A stretch of 64,000 nucleotides of DNA from Micromonospora wenchangensis (lineage in GTDB: Bacteria > Actinomycetota > Actinomycetes > Mycobacteriales > Micromonosporaceae). The stretch is taken from contig NZ_MZMV01000001.1 of assembly GCF_002210435.1 (NCBI RefSeq), positions 248,001 through 312,000 of the forward strand, read 5' to 3'. The position numbers and the translations under genes were made by a program. The stretch's first letter is position 1; every line of letters begins with the position of its first letter. The notes beneath the pieces are model-generated. The model was given only the letters and a program-made list of their open reading frames with translations, searched no databases and was not told where the DNA came from. Positions 23,865-32,755 of the stretch are shown here, in pieces.

Positions 23865-25418
23865 GTGACCGGTCCGGACCAGCGCCGCCGCGTGGTGCTC
23901 GGCGTCGACATCGGCACCACCAGCACCAAGACCGTGGCCTACGACACCGACGGCCACCAACTCGCCAGCCACTCCGTCGGCTACCCCCTCGACGAGCCGC
24001 ACCCCGGCTGGGCCGAGCAGGACCCGCAGCTCATCGTCGACGCGGTCGTGGAGACCATCCGCCGCGTCGTCACCGAACTCGGCGACGGCATCGCCGGCCT
24101 GTCGTTCAGCACCGCGATGCACAGCCTGATCGGCCTCGACCCGGACGGCGTACCACTCACCCCCTCGGTGACCTGGGCCGACTCCCGGGCCAGCAGCCAG
24201 GCCGAACGGCTGCGCGCCGCCCCGTGGGGGCTGGCCCTGCACCGGCGCACCGGCACCCCCGTGCACCCGATGGCCCCCCTGTCGAAGATCCTCTGGTACG
24301 CCGAGCAGGAACCGACGCTGCACGAACGGGTCGCCCACTGGGTCGGCATCAAGGACCACGTGCTGCTGCGGCTGACCGGCGCGCTGGTCACCGACCACTC
24401 GGTCGCCTCGGCCACCGGCCTGATGGACATCCACCAGCTCCGCTGGGACGCCCAGGCGCTGCGCGTCGCCGCCATCACCACGGAGCAGCTCCCCCGGCTC
24501 GTGCCCACCACCACCGTGCTGCCGGGGCTGACCGCCCGCGCCGCCGTCGCCACCGGACTGCCCGCCGACACCCCCGTCGTGGTCGGCGCGGGCGACGGTC
24601 CGCTGGCCAACCTGGGCCTCGGCGCGGTACGCCCCGGCGTCGTCGCCTGCTCGATCGGCACCTCCGGGGCGATGCGGGTCGCCGTCGAACGTCCCGCCGT
24701 CGACCCGCTGGGCGGGGTGTTCTGCTACGCGCTCACCGAGGACCGGTGGGTCGTCGGCGGAGCGATCAACAACGGCGGGATCGTGCTCCAGTGGGCCGGC
24801 GACACCCTCGCCCCCGAGTTCGGCGAGCACGGCGAGGAGGAACTGCTCGCGCTGGCCGCCACCGCCCCGGTCGGCTCCGGCGGGCTGATCATGCTGCCGT
24901 ACCTGCTCAGCGAGCGTGCCCCGCACTGGAGCGCGCTGCCGCGCGGGGCGTACGTCGGGCTGACCCACGGGCACCGCCGCGAGCACCTCGTCCGGGCCGC
25001 GTTGGAGGGGGTCTGCCAGCAGCTCGCCCTGGTCCTGGCGTCGGTCCGGGCGGCCGGCAACGAGGTCCGCGAGGTGCGGGCCAGCGGCGGCTTCGCCCGC
25101 AGCCCCCTGTGGCGGCAGATGCTCGCCGACGCGCTCGGCATGCCGGTGCGGTTCCCCGCCGGCCACGAGGGTTCCAGCTTCGGCGCGGCGCTGCTCGGCA
25201 TGCAGGCCCTCGGCCTGATCGACTCCGTGGACGTCGCCGCCGACCTGGTCCGCATCGACGAGACGGTACGCCCCGAACCGGCCTCCGCCGCCACCTACGC
25301 CGCCCTGCTCCCCCTGCACTCCGAGCTGTACGACGCGCTGGTGCCCACCTTCGCGTCGCTGCGCCGACTGGCCCCCGGCCTGCCGGCGGAGCCACCACCC
25401 ACCCCCGCACCCATGTGA
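23865..25418 (+). CDS. gntK: FGGY-type gluconokinase
   Basis: 517 aa from GTG 23865 (AAGGGGGG upstream). FGGY carbohydrate kinase signatures: VVLGVDIGTTSTKTVAYD (ATPase phosphate 1), GIAGLSFSTAMHSLIGLD, WADSRAS, GIKDHVLLRLTG, VVVGAGDGPLANLG, and SIGTSGAMRV (phosphate 2). The C-terminal half has YLLSERAPHW and VRASGGFARSPLWRQMLADALG. ATP-dependent phosphorylation of gluconate for the pentose phosphate pathway is the usual role of this subfamily; xylulose kinase is a less likely alternative. The gene stands alone, convergent with the lipoprotein gene. Confidence 0.75.
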   Translation: MTGPDQRRRVVLGVDIGTTSTKTVAYDTDGHQLASHSVGYPLDEPHPGWAEQDPQLIVDAVVETIRRVVTELGDGIAGLSFSTAMHSLIGLDPDGVPLTPSVTWADSRASSQAERLRAAPWGLALHRRTGTPVHPMAPLSKILWYAEQEPTLHERVAHWVGIKDHVLLRLTGALVTDHSVASATGLMDIHQLRWDAQALRVAAITTEQLPRLVPTTTVLPGLTARAAVATGLPADTPVVVGAGDGPLANLGLGAVRPGVVACSIGTSGAMRVAVERPAVDPLGGVFCYALTEDRWVVGGAINNGGIVLQWAGDTLAPEFGEHGEEELLALAATAPVGSGGLIMLPYLLSERAPHWSALPRGAYVGLTHGHRREHLVRAALEGVCQQLALVLASVRAAGNEVREVRASGGFARSPLWRQMLADALGMPVRFPAGHEGSSFGAALLGMQALGLIDSVDVAADLVRIDETVRPEPASAATYAALLPLHSELYDALVPTFASLRRLAPGLPAEPPPTPAPM

Positions 25419-25524
25419 CCGCCCGCCCGGACCGGGTCGGACCGGGTCGGGTCGGCGTTGATCAACTCAGTGTCGCCGCAAGAGCGGTATCGGAGCGCGC
25501 GGACACCGCAACTGTGGCGACGTT

Positions 25525-25571
25525 GCGAGCCGGGCCCGCCGGGCGGCCGGGGCGAGCCGGGCCCGCCGGGC
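25525..25571. repeat. 20-nt direct repeat in GC-rich convergent spacer
   Basis: GCGAGCCGGGCCCGCCGGGC occurs at 25525-25544 and 25552-25571. Each copy contains a self-pairing CCGGGCCCGCCGGG core and is followed by a run of GGGGC units. Likely structural/terminator DNA between convergent gntK and the lipoprotein gene. Confidence 0.6.
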
Positions 25572-25590
25572 CGGGCGGGGCGGGGCGGGG

Positions 25591-26370
25591 TCAGGCGCCG
25601 GGGATGTTGCGGGGCGGGTCCTCGCCGATCAGGTCCGCCGCCGGCTTGTCCGCCGACACGGGCAGGCCGAAGTCCGCGTACGTCAGGTCGAGCGCCGAGA
25701 CCTTGCCCTGCTCGCCGGACAGCTCGATCCGGTAGTGGGCCAGCCGCCCCTGCGCGTCCACGGTCGCGGTGAACGGCACCGCGGCGGCCCGCTCCCCGAG
25801 CACCCCGCCCACCCCGTCGCCGAGCACCTCGGTGCTGCGCCGCAGGTCCAGGGTCCCGGCGTAGGCCCGTTCGCCGGTGGCGCGCACCTCGGTGGCCGTG
25901 CCGAGCGTGCTGGCCAACCGGGTGTTGTCCAGCCCGGTCCGCTTCGCGGCGGCCGCCTCGGCGGTGCCCAGGTGCCACCAGGTACGCCCGTCCCAGACCG
26001 GCACCCGCCGGTCCGGGGCGGTCACCTTCACGTACACGTCGGTGCCGGTGACGAGCCGCTCGATGACCACCTTGCCGTTGGCCACGGCCAGCGTCGTGGT
26101 CTCCCGCCCCCGCCGGCCCTTCGGGTCCCAGACCAGGGTGGTGACGTCACCACCCGTGCCGCCGTCACCGAGGTCCAGCCGGTAGGACTGCTGGTCGACC
26201 CGCTGCGCGGCGGCGGCCAGCACGGCGGCCGGCGTGGTCGGGGCCGGGCCGGTCGTGGACGACCCGGCGGCGGGTGTCGGCCCCGCGCCGCCGTCGTCCG
26301 AGGTGCAGCCGGCCGCCGTCACCAGCGCGACGAGGGCGGCGGTGGCGGCGGCCAGCTTCGGGTGCTTCAC
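25591..26370 (-). CDS. Lipoprotein of the LppX/LprG-like family
   Basis: 259 aa from GTG 26370 with GGAG 7 nt upstream. Signal peptide with lipobox: LAAATAALVALVTAAGC, lipidated Cys near residue 21, then a Ser/Thr/Pro linker. The mature part has QSYRLDLGDGGTGGDVTTLVWDPKGRRG, RTWWHLG, AYAGTLDLRRSTEVL and AQGRLAHYRIEL. This is the beta-sheet layout of actinobacterial LppX/LprAFG-like lipoproteins, which in mycobacteria carry lipids. Ligand unknown. It follows the ABM gene on the same strand with about 107 bp between. Confidence 0.65.
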   Translation of the reverse strand: MKHPKLAAATAALVALVTAAGCTSDDGGAGPTPAAGSSTTGPAPTTPAAVLAAAAQRVDQQSYRLDLGDGGTGGDVTTLVWDPKGRRGRETTTLAVANGKVVIERLVTGTDVYVKVTAPDRRVPVWDGRTWWHLGTAEAAAAKRTGLDNTRLASTLGTATEVRATGERAYAGTLDLRRSTEVLGDGVGGVLGERAAAVPFTATVDAQGRLAHYRIELSGEQGKVSALDLTYADFGLPVSADKPAADLIGEDPPRNIPGA

Positions 26371-26477
26371 GGCGGTCTCCCCGGGAGGCGCGCCCGCCGG
26401 CCGAGCCGATCGACGCTGGTGACAGAGCGGTCGCGCCAGCCTAGCCCGGCGCCCGGCCACCGACAGGCCGGGGCCGG

Positions 26478-26762
26478 TCAGGGGGCCTCGACGGCGGAGA
26501 TGCGGTAGCGGTGCATCTCCGCGCCACGGATCGCCGCGACCTGCTCCTGCTCCGGGCCGGACCCCCGGAACGCCAGCAGCTCGTCGTCGGACTCCCAGCG
26601 TTCGTACACGTTGATCCGGCCCGGCTCCACCATGTCGGCGCCGATGGCGAAGTCGACACAGCCGGACGCCGAGCGGGCCTGCCGGACCACCTCCACGCAG
26701 GAGGCCAGATAGGTGTCCCGCTCGGCGGGGTCGACGTAGAGACTTCCGGCGACGATGAACAC
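26478..26762 (-). CDS. Antibiotic biosynthesis monooxygenase (ABM) domain protein
   Basis: 94 aa from GTG 26762 with GGAGGT 7 nt upstream. The single dimeric alpha/beta-barrel domain is recognised by FIVAGSLYVDPAERDTYLASC, ARSASGCVDFAIGADMVEPGRINVYERWESDDELLAF, and a short C-terminal strand. ABM proteins oxidise quinol-like substrates without a cofactor or degrade heme; many are of unknown substrate. It lies 63 bp downstream of the TipA-like regulator on the same strand and may be co-transcribed. Confidence 0.8.
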   Translation of the reverse strand: MFIVAGSLYVDPAERDTYLASCVEVVRQARSASGCVDFAIGADMVEPGRINVYERWESDDELLAFRGSGPEQEQVAAIRGAEMHRYRISAVEAP

Positions 26763-26825
26763 GGGGCGACCTCCGGTGGGTGGGCGGGACGAACCCCCAT
26801 CCTCACCCACCGCAGGCGGCACCGC

Positions 26826-27257
26826 TCAGGCCCGGCTGATCGCGTTCGCGTGGATCGCCTCGGCCAGGTACTCCGCCAACCCCGGCGCGATCTTCTCGTA
26901 GTAGGCGGTGAACCGGGGATCGGCCAGGTACATGTCGGCCAGCCCGGTGTGCACCTCGTACGAGCAGTCGTAGAACCAGCGGACGATGAGCTGCCGGTGC
27001 TCCTCGGCCAGCGCCATCGCCTCCGCCGAATCGGCGGGCGTCCCGGCGGTCAGCGCCGCCACGATCCGCCGGCCCCAGTTGTCCTGCTCCGTCTTGATGC
27101 GCAGCCAGTCCTCCTTCGAGTAGCTCGCCGCCCGCCGGGTCGACACCCGGTACGCCTCGGTGTCGCCCCAGCGCTGCCGCGCCTCCTCGGCGTGCTCCTC
27201 CGGATCGGCGTCACCGAAGACCTCGAACCGTTCCTCCGGGGTCAGGTTGATCTCCAT
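26826..27257 (-). CDS. TipAS-like short form from internal start
   Basis: Met110 of the TipAL-like frame (ATG 27257-27255) is preceded by GGAGG with 8-nt spacing. A 143-residue drug-binding domain can therefore be made alone, as in Streptomyces lividans, where the short TipAS form outnumbers TipAL and titrates the drug. Confidence 0.6.
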   Translation of the reverse strand: MEINLTPEERFEVFGDADPEEHAEEARQRWGDTEAYRVSTRRAASYSKEDWLRIKTEQDNWGRRIVAALTAGTPADSAEAMALAEEHRQLIVRWFYDCSYEVHTGLADMYLADPRFTAYYEKIAPGLAEYLAEAIHANAISRA

Positions 27258-27584
27258 CCGTCTCGCCTCCATCGCGATCTCGATCGCGGCGACCATCTCC
27301 TGGAGCTTCCCGATCCGCCCGCTCAACAGGTCGTGCTGCCGGCGCAGGTGCGCCGCCGGGTCGGCATCCGGGTCGTCGAGGATCACCGCGATCTCCTCCA
27401 GCGGAAACCCCAGCTCCCGGTAGAAGCGGATGTGCTGCAACCGCTCCAGGTCCGCGTCGTCGTAGCGGCGGTAGCCGGCCGGCGTCCGGCCGCTCGGCGA
27501 GAGCAGCCCGATCCCGTCGTAGTGGTGCAGCGTCCGGACCGTCACCCGGGCCGCCTTCGCCACCTGACCCACCGTGTACGCCAT
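26826..27584 (-). CDS. tipA: TipAL-type MerR regulator
   Basis: 252 aa with SD GGGAGG. The MerR DNA-binding domain is AYTVGQVAKAARVTVRTLHHYDGIGLLSP, then GYRRYDDADLERL and the dimer coiled coil to about residue 108. The TipAS drug-binding domain starts at Met110 (MEINLTPEERFEVFGD) and continues through RWGDTEAYRVS, YSKEDWLRI, WFYDCSYEVHTGLADMYL and LAEAIHANAI. Length and numbering match the Streptomyces TipAL protein (253 aa). There Cys214 bonds covalently to thiopeptides; here position 214 is Gly while Cys207 is kept. It should still be a multidrug-sensing activator but not a covalent thiopeptide trap. Confidence 0.85.
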   Translation of the reverse strand: MAYTVGQVAKAARVTVRTLHHYDGIGLLSPSGRTPAGYRRYDDADLERLQHIRFYRELGFPLEEIAVILDDPDADPAAHLRRQHDLLSGRIGKLQEMVAAIEIAMEARRMEINLTPEERFEVFGDADPEEHAEEARQRWGDTEAYRVSTRRAASYSKEDWLRIKTEQDNWGRRIVAALTAGTPADSAEAMALAEEHRQLIVRWFYDCSYEVHTGLADMYLADPRFTAYYEKIAPGLAEYLAEAIHANAISRA

Positions 27585-27714
27585 GGTTTCCTCCCTTCCG
27601 GCACCAAGGCTCCGGCCTGCCGCGACGTGAGGGTCAAGCCCGATTCTGCGCCGGGTTCCCCGGCCGGGGCGGCACGACCGCCGGCCCGCCCGGGTCGGCG
27701 GCGGGAGCGGGGCG

Positions 27715-30057
27715 TCAGCGCGGGGCGGCGAGGGCGTGCAGGGCGGACAGGCCGCCGGGACGGCCGTACCGGTAGCCCTGGCCGTGGACGCAGCCGATCG
27801 CGGTGACCGCCGCGTGCTGCCCCTCGGTCTCCACCCCCTCGGCCACCACCGCCAGGTCGAACGCCCCGGCCAACCGGGTGACCATCTCCACCGTGGCGTA
27901 CGCCCGCACGTCGGTGTCCAGCCGGGCCACGAACGACCGGTCGATCTTGAGTTCGGTGGCGGGGATGCGGTGCAGGTAGCTCAACGACGAGTAGCCGGTG
28001 CCGAAGTCGTCGATGGCGATGCGGATGCCCAGCTCACGAAGCTGGGCGAGGCGTTCCAACACCGCCTCGCTGCCGTCGATGAGCGCCGACTCGGTCAGCT
28101 CCAGGGTGAGCGCACGCGGGGCCAGGCCGGCGGAGGCGGTGGCCGCCGTGACGGTGGCGATCAGGTCGGGGCGGCGCAGGTGCGCGGCGGCGATGTTGAC
28201 CGCCACGGTCGCCTCGGGCACCCGGGCCCGCCAGGTCGCGGCGGCCCGGCACGCCTCGTGGATCACCCACCTGTCGATCGGCACGATCAGCCCGGTCTCC
28301 TCGGCCAGCGGCAGGAAAGCCGCCGGGGCGAGCAGGCCGAGCCGGGGGTGCCGCCACCGGACCAGGGCCTCCGCGCTACGGACCGCGCCGGTGGCGAGGT
28401 CCACGATCGGCTGGTACTCCAGGTGCAATTGCCGCTCGTCGACGGCCCGCCGCAGGTCGGCGATCAGCTCGGCCCGGGTCACCGCCGACTCCCGCAGCGC
28501 CGGCGTGCAGGTGCGGTACGCGGACTTCCCGGCGGCCTTCGCCGCGTACATCGCGATGTCGGCGTCGCGCAGCAGGTCGGTGTGGGAGGCGTGCTGCGGG
28601 CCGAACTCGGCGATGCCGATGCTGGCCGACGGGTGGACGCCGACGTCCTCCTCGCCCGCCGACGGTTGCAGCGCGGCGAGCAGCCGCTCGGCGAGCCGTT
28701 CCGGCACGACCGTCCGGTCCCCGGCGACCAGCACGGCGAACTCGTCCCCGCCGAGCCGGGCGACCGTGCCGTCGTCGCCGACGGCCGCGCGCATCCGCAG
28801 CGCGATGCTGGTCAGCAGGGTGTCGCCGGTGGCGTGCCCGAACCGGTCGTTGACCTGCTTGAAGCCGTCCAGGTCGAGGAGCAGCACGGCCACCGGCGGC
28901 CCCTCGCGCAACGCCTGACGGAGCTGCCGGTTGAACATCAGCCGGTTCGGCAGGCCGGTGAGCTGGTCGACGTAGGCGAGCTGACGCAGCCGGGCCACCA
29001 GCCGCAGGTTCTCGTTGGCGGCCAGCCCCTGCCGCAGGGCGAGCACCCCCAGCAACGCCATCATGCCGACGAAGACCAGCGGCGGGGTCTGCCCGGTGGG
29101 GCGACGGGCCAGCACCACCGCGATGATCGCCCCGCCGACCGGCAGGTACGGCAGGGCCACCCGCCACCAGGACGGGAGCGGGGACTCGCCGATCTCCTCG
29201 GCCCCCTCGCAGGTGGGCGGCGGCGGCCGGGTGGTGGCGATGCCGATCAGCAGGTAGCTCAGCGGCCAGCAGACGTCGACCGGGTGCCCGGGGGCGTAGC
29301 TGCCGTGCGCGACAAGCGAGACGTAGACCGCGTCCGCGCCGGCCCGGGTGACCAGGCCCGCCCCGATCAGGGTCAGCGGCGGCCACACCGAGCGGGCCGG
29401 GCCGGCCACCGCCACCAGGATGGTCAGCTGCATCAGGTCGATCATCGGGTAGAGCAGGCCGAGGGTACGCAGCGGATCGTCGAGGTCGGCGGCGGCGACG
29501 TCGCGGAACACCACCACCCAGCCGATCGGGAGCAGGGCCAGCCCGACGATCACCCCGTCCAGCACGGTGCGGGCCCGGCCCACCGCGCTGCGCGGCGCGG
29601 TCAGCGCGGCCAGCAGCGCGGCCGTGCCGGTGACGATGCCGGCGGTGAAGACCGCCCCGATCAGCGGGGTGTGCGGCAACTCGTCGGCGCGCAGCCGGTC
29701 CACCGTCCACAGCAGCCGGCCGGCGGCGGCCAGCCCCATGGTGAGCGCGAGCAACGCCCAGAACCGGCGCAGCGGGGCGGGATGCCGGCGCATCGTACGG
29801 ACGCAGGCGTAGCTGGCCCAGCTCGCCACGGCGGTGGCGGTGACGTCACTGACCAGGGCCGCCTCGGGCAGCGCGGCGAGCAGCCAGACCAGCTCCAGCA
29901 CGACGGCCACCGCGGCGACGACCGCACCCACCCGGGGGAGGGTCAGCGGTCGGGTCGGCGCGCCGGAGACGGCGTCCTGGGGTAGCACGGTGATCGCTCC
30001 GGCTCTCTCTCCAACGCGCACCTCGACCGTGCGGACGGCCCACGGACGGCGAACCAT
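27715..30057 (-). CDS. Membrane GGDEF-EAL cyclic-di-GMP protein
   Basis: 780 aa. Residues about 40-345 hold eight or more hydrophobic helices (a MASE-like sensor). The GGDEF domain follows (DQLTGLPNRLMF, DLDGFKQVNDRFGHATGD, RLGGDEFAVLVAGD at about 430-443). The EAL domain (SAEALVRWRHP at about 561, ELTESALID, IDDFGTGYSSL, LKIDRSFV, VVAEGVET, HGQGYRYGRP) keeps the metal and general-base residues. Both synthesis and hydrolysis of c-di-GMP are possible. A TAGGCT hexamer lies only 3 nt before the annotated ATG, so the real start could be a GTG slightly downstream. Confidence 0.85.
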   Translation of the reverse strand: MVRRPWAVRTVEVRVGERAGAITVLPQDAVSGAPTRPLTLPRVGAVVAAVAVVLELVWLLAALPEAALVSDVTATAVASWASYACVRTMRRHPAPLRRFWALLALTMGLAAAGRLLWTVDRLRADELPHTPLIGAVFTAGIVTGTAALLAALTAPRSAVGRARTVLDGVIVGLALLPIGWVVVFRDVAAADLDDPLRTLGLLYPMIDLMQLTILVAVAGPARSVWPPLTLIGAGLVTRAGADAVYVSLVAHGSYAPGHPVDVCWPLSYLLIGIATTRPPPPTCEGAEEIGESPLPSWWRVALPYLPVGGAIIAVVLARRPTGQTPPLVFVGMMALLGVLALRQGLAANENLRLVARLRQLAYVDQLTGLPNRLMFNRQLRQALREGPPVAVLLLDLDGFKQVNDRFGHATGDTLLTSIALRMRAAVGDDGTVARLGGDEFAVLVAGDRTVVPERLAERLLAALQPSAGEEDVGVHPSASIGIAEFGPQHASHTDLLRDADIAMYAAKAAGKSAYRTCTPALRESAVTRAELIADLRRAVDERQLHLEYQPIVDLATGAVRSAEALVRWRHPRLGLLAPAAFLPLAEETGLIVPIDRWVIHEACRAAATWRARVPEATVAVNIAAAHLRRPDLIATVTAATASAGLAPRALTLELTESALIDGSEAVLERLAQLRELGIRIAIDDFGTGYSSLSYLHRIPATELKIDRSFVARLDTDVRAYATVEMVTRLAGAFDLAVVAEGVETEGQHAAVTAIGCVHGQGYRYGRPGGLSALHALAAPR

Positions 30058-30104
30058 CGAAGCCTAGCCAGCCGGGCGGGTCGCCGCCACACTCACCGGG
30101 TCGG

Positions 30105-31601
30105 CTATCCGACCACTGAGGACACGACGTCGGGTGGGTCATAGGTCGGCGGCCCCCCGTGCGTCCACGGTGTCTCCTCCGCGGCGGGGAACGTCCCGGC
30201 AGGCAGGTACGCCTCCGACAGGGTGGTCAGGCAGAGCCGCTCCCCCACCTGCGGCACGCTGCCCGGCGGCGCGGTCAGCCCCCGTCCCATCCCGCCCGAC
30301 AGCTCCAGCACCACCTCGGTCCGGCCGTCCGCCGCCGGGGTCACGAAGACCACCTTCGCCTTCTGGCCGGGCCGCGCCGTCGACCACAGGGTCGCCCCGA
30401 CCGGCATCCGGACCGGTTCGGTGGTCACCACCTGGATTCTCGGCCGCAGCACCGGCCGCTTGCCGCTGTCGTCCACCCGCCCCGGGTCGGCCAGGGTCAC
30501 GTCGGCGACGAACGCCTCCCCGGCCAGCCGGTGCTCGGCCATCACCAGCGGGTCGTCGTAGGCACGCTGCACGGCGTAGCTGGTCGCGGCGCGTTCCAGC
30601 CGGTGCAGCCGGACCGCCGCCGCGACCGCGCCGTCGTGCCGGGGCTGCGGCCCGCCGTCGGCGTCGAGGTGCTCGGCGTAGCCGGTGAAGGCGTCCCGGT
30701 CGCCGGCCCAACGGCCCGCCACCCGCGCGCCGGGCGGCAGGCCGCCGAGCAGCCCCAGGCCGCGCCACATCAGCTCCCAGGTGGGCGCGAGCTGCCCGCG
30801 CAGCAACCGCACCAGCTCCGCGTACGCCTCGTCGCGGGCGGCCGGGTCGTCGTCGGCCGCAGCCCAGGCCGCCATCACCGGGGCGAGCGCCACGTTGTCG
30901 AACTCCGGGTCGGTGGCCGGGCCGGCCGGCGGGCACACCTGCGGGTCCTCGGCCCGCGCGGCAGCCTCGACACCCGTCGAGCCGGCCGGCGGGTCGATCC
31001 AGCCGAGCAGCGCCGGCAGGTGCTGGTCCTCCACCGCGCTCTGCCCGGTCGCCCAGTGCAGGGTGAGCGCGTCGGTCATCGCCAGCAGCGCCGACGAGCC
31101 GGGCTGCTCGGCCCGCTCGGCGAAGAACGTCAGCCAGCGGCCGAGCAGCGGCACGGCCGGGTGCACCGGATACTCGCCGTCCGGGCGGCGGAACCGGGTG
31201 GAGCGGCCCAGCAGCCGCAGGAAGGTGATCCCGGCCGGGTTCGGCACCCAGAGCTGCGGGGCGTCGGCGTACCGGTAGCGCACGTCGCGGCCCCGGTCCA
31301 CGGCCACCGCCTCCGAGACCCCCCGGAAGCCGTCCAGCCAGGGCAGCACGGTCCCGGCCAGCTCGGTGACGAACCGGAACCGCTGGTCCCGGTTGCGGGG
31401 CTGCGGCACGACCAGCAGCCGGGCGTCGTCGGGGGCGGTGCCGACCAGCGCGGCGAGCGGGGCGTGCGCCTCGCCGGCCATCGCCAGCGGCACCAGCACC
31501 AGCGGGCGCTGCGCCAGGTGCAGGTGCCGGACGGTGGCGACCGGCTGGGCCACCCCGGCGGCGAGCGCCTGCGCCTTCGCCAGCGCGCGCAGCGTACTCA
31601 T
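30105..31601 (-). CDS. Uncharacterised partner of a Cas4/AddB-like nuclease
   Basis: 498 aa from ATG 31601, overlapping the nuclease stop by ATGA. No family recognised. The N-terminal third has LVLVPLAMAGEAHAPLAALVGTAPDDARLLVVPQPRNRDQRFRF, which may be an alpha/beta domain. The middle is mostly helical and acidic (DPEFDNVALAPVMAAWAAADDD). The C-terminal 110 residues are rich in beta strands (RPRIQVVTTEPVRMPVGATLWS, KAKVVFVTPAADGRTEVVLEL). No signal peptide or membrane segment is seen. The tight coupling implies it works with the nuclease, perhaps as a substrate-binding subunit; this is inference. Confidence 0.7.
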   Translation of the reverse strand: MSTLRALAKAQALAAGVAQPVATVRHLHLAQRPLVLVPLAMAGEAHAPLAALVGTAPDDARLLVVPQPRNRDQRFRFVTELAGTVLPWLDGFRGVSEAVAVDRGRDVRYRYADAPQLWVPNPAGITFLRLLGRSTRFRRPDGEYPVHPAVPLLGRWLTFFAERAEQPGSSALLAMTDALTLHWATGQSAVEDQHLPALLGWIDPPAGSTGVEAAARAEDPQVCPPAGPATDPEFDNVALAPVMAAWAAADDDPAARDEAYAELVRLLRGQLAPTWELMWRGLGLLGGLPPGARVAGRWAGDRDAFTGYAEHLDADGGPQPRHDGAVAAAVRLHRLERAATSYAVQRAYDDPLVMAEHRLAGEAFVADVTLADPGRVDDSGKRPVLRPRIQVVTTEPVRMPVGATLWSTARPGQKAKVVFVTPAADGRTEVVLELSGGMGRGLTAPPGSVPQVGERLCLTTLSEAYLPAGTFPAAEETPWTHGGPPTYDPPDVVSSVVG

Positions 31602-32686
31602 GCCGGGTGGCCGGCGAGGGCGTCGGCGCGCAGCCGGGCGGCGGCCCGCAGCAGCGCGGCGGCCTCCTCCCGCTCCGGGTCGGCGGCCCGCTCGCCGGTC
31701 GCCAGGGCCAGCACCTCGGCCACCTCGGCGATGCCGCCCAGGGCCTCCCGCACCGGCCGGCCCAGCGCCCCGGTCTGCCCGCGCGCCTCGTCCCGGCAGA
31801 AGTACGCCAGCTCGCAGCCGGCCAGGCAGTCCGGCGCGTACCGGGCCGGCACGGTGTGCAGCGCGGCGGTCAGCGTCACCGAGTCGACGGCCGGGTCGAC
31901 GGTGAACCCGACCGGCACGGCGGTGAGCAGGTCGTCCAGCCGGGCCATCCGGTCCAGTTGGCGGCGCAGCACCAGCAGTTGCTTGCGGACGTCGATCAGG
32001 CTGGCCATCGGCTGGTTGGCGAAGTCCCGCGGGCAGACCAGCACCACGTCGTGCGACACCGACTCCGGGTCCCGTCCCGCGGCGGCGAGCAGGTCGCGCA
32101 GCGCCAGCACGTAGACGGCGGACTGGACGGCGGCGGCGGACACCTTCGCCGGGTCGGCCTGCCCGTCGATCACCGGGAACGACTTGATCTCCACCACGTG
32201 GAACCGGCCACCGAGCCGGGCGGCGACCAGGTCCGGTTCCAGGTGCACCCGCTGGCCGGCCACGTCCAGGCCGAGCAGCGGATGGTCGAACAGCGCCGCG
32301 TCCGGCCCGGTGGCGGTCAACGCGGCCCGTGAGCGTTCCCGCCGGTCGGGCAGGTCGTCCGCGCCGCCCAGGTCCGTCCAGCTCGCCCGGTGCGGCACCG
32401 GTACGCCCAGCCGCTGCGCGACCAGCCGCAGCAGTTCCGCCCCGCCGTCGGCCTTGACCTGCGCCTCGAAGGCGTTGCCCCGGGTGATGGCGAACCGGGA
32501 CTGGCCGAACCGGGCGGGGAAGCCGACCCGCTGCGCGAGCGCCGTCTTGTCCACCCCGGCCCCGTCCAGCACGGCCCGGCGGGCGCAGCCGGGGTTTCCG
32601 GTGAGCGCGGCGATGGTCCGGGCGTTGTGCCGTTTCGGGGGCACGTCGCCCCGGATCGCGGCCAGGCGTTGTGCGGTGCTCGTCAC
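31598..32686 (-). CDS. PD-(D/E)XK nuclease with Cas4/AddB-like iron-sulfur cysteines
   Basis: 362 aa from GTG 32686. RecB-like catalytic elements are visible: GNAFE (70-74), LEPDLV with Asp152, HVVEIKSF with Glu166 and Lys168, and AVQSAVYVLAL with Gln188 and Tyr192. Four cysteines are placed as in Cas4/AddB 4Fe-4S nucleases: Cys34 near the N-terminus, then Cys287, Cys291 and Cys297 in CLAGCELAYFC. The expected activity is metal-dependent DNA exonuclease or endonuclease. No helicase or CRISPR array is nearby. It forms an overlapping two-gene operon with the 498-aa protein. Confidence 0.75.
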   Translation of the reverse strand: MTSTAQRLAAIRGDVPPKRHNARTIAALTGNPGCARRAVLDGAGVDKTALAQRVGFPARFGQSRFAITRGNAFEAQVKADGGAELLRLVAQRLGVPVPHRASWTDLGGADDLPDRRERSRAALTATGPDAALFDHPLLGLDVAGQRVHLEPDLVAARLGGRFHVVEIKSFPVIDGQADPAKVSAAAVQSAVYVLALRDLLAAAGRDPESVSHDVVLVCPRDFANQPMASLIDVRKQLLVLRRQLDRMARLDDLLTAVPVGFTVDPAVDSVTLTAALHTVPARYAPDCLAGCELAYFCRDEARGQTGALGRPVREALGGIAEVAEVLALATGERAADPEREEAAALLRAAARLRADALAGHPA

Positions 32687-32755
32687 GACAGGCCACGATA
32701 GCGGCACCGACCGACCCCGGCCGGCAGCCAACGCGCCTGCACGGGGCGGGTGGGG

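Noticed and set aside
25525..25571. Short direct repeat as a CRISPR-like or attachment site
   Set aside because: Only two GC-rich copies with a 7-nt gap, and no tRNA or integrase nearby. More likely spacer or terminator DNA.
30105..32696. Single 863-residue protein spanning the nuclease cassette
   Set aside because: The part upstream of 31601 is an out-of-frame shadow of the nuclease gene. The real start of the downstream gene is the ATG in the ATGA overlap.
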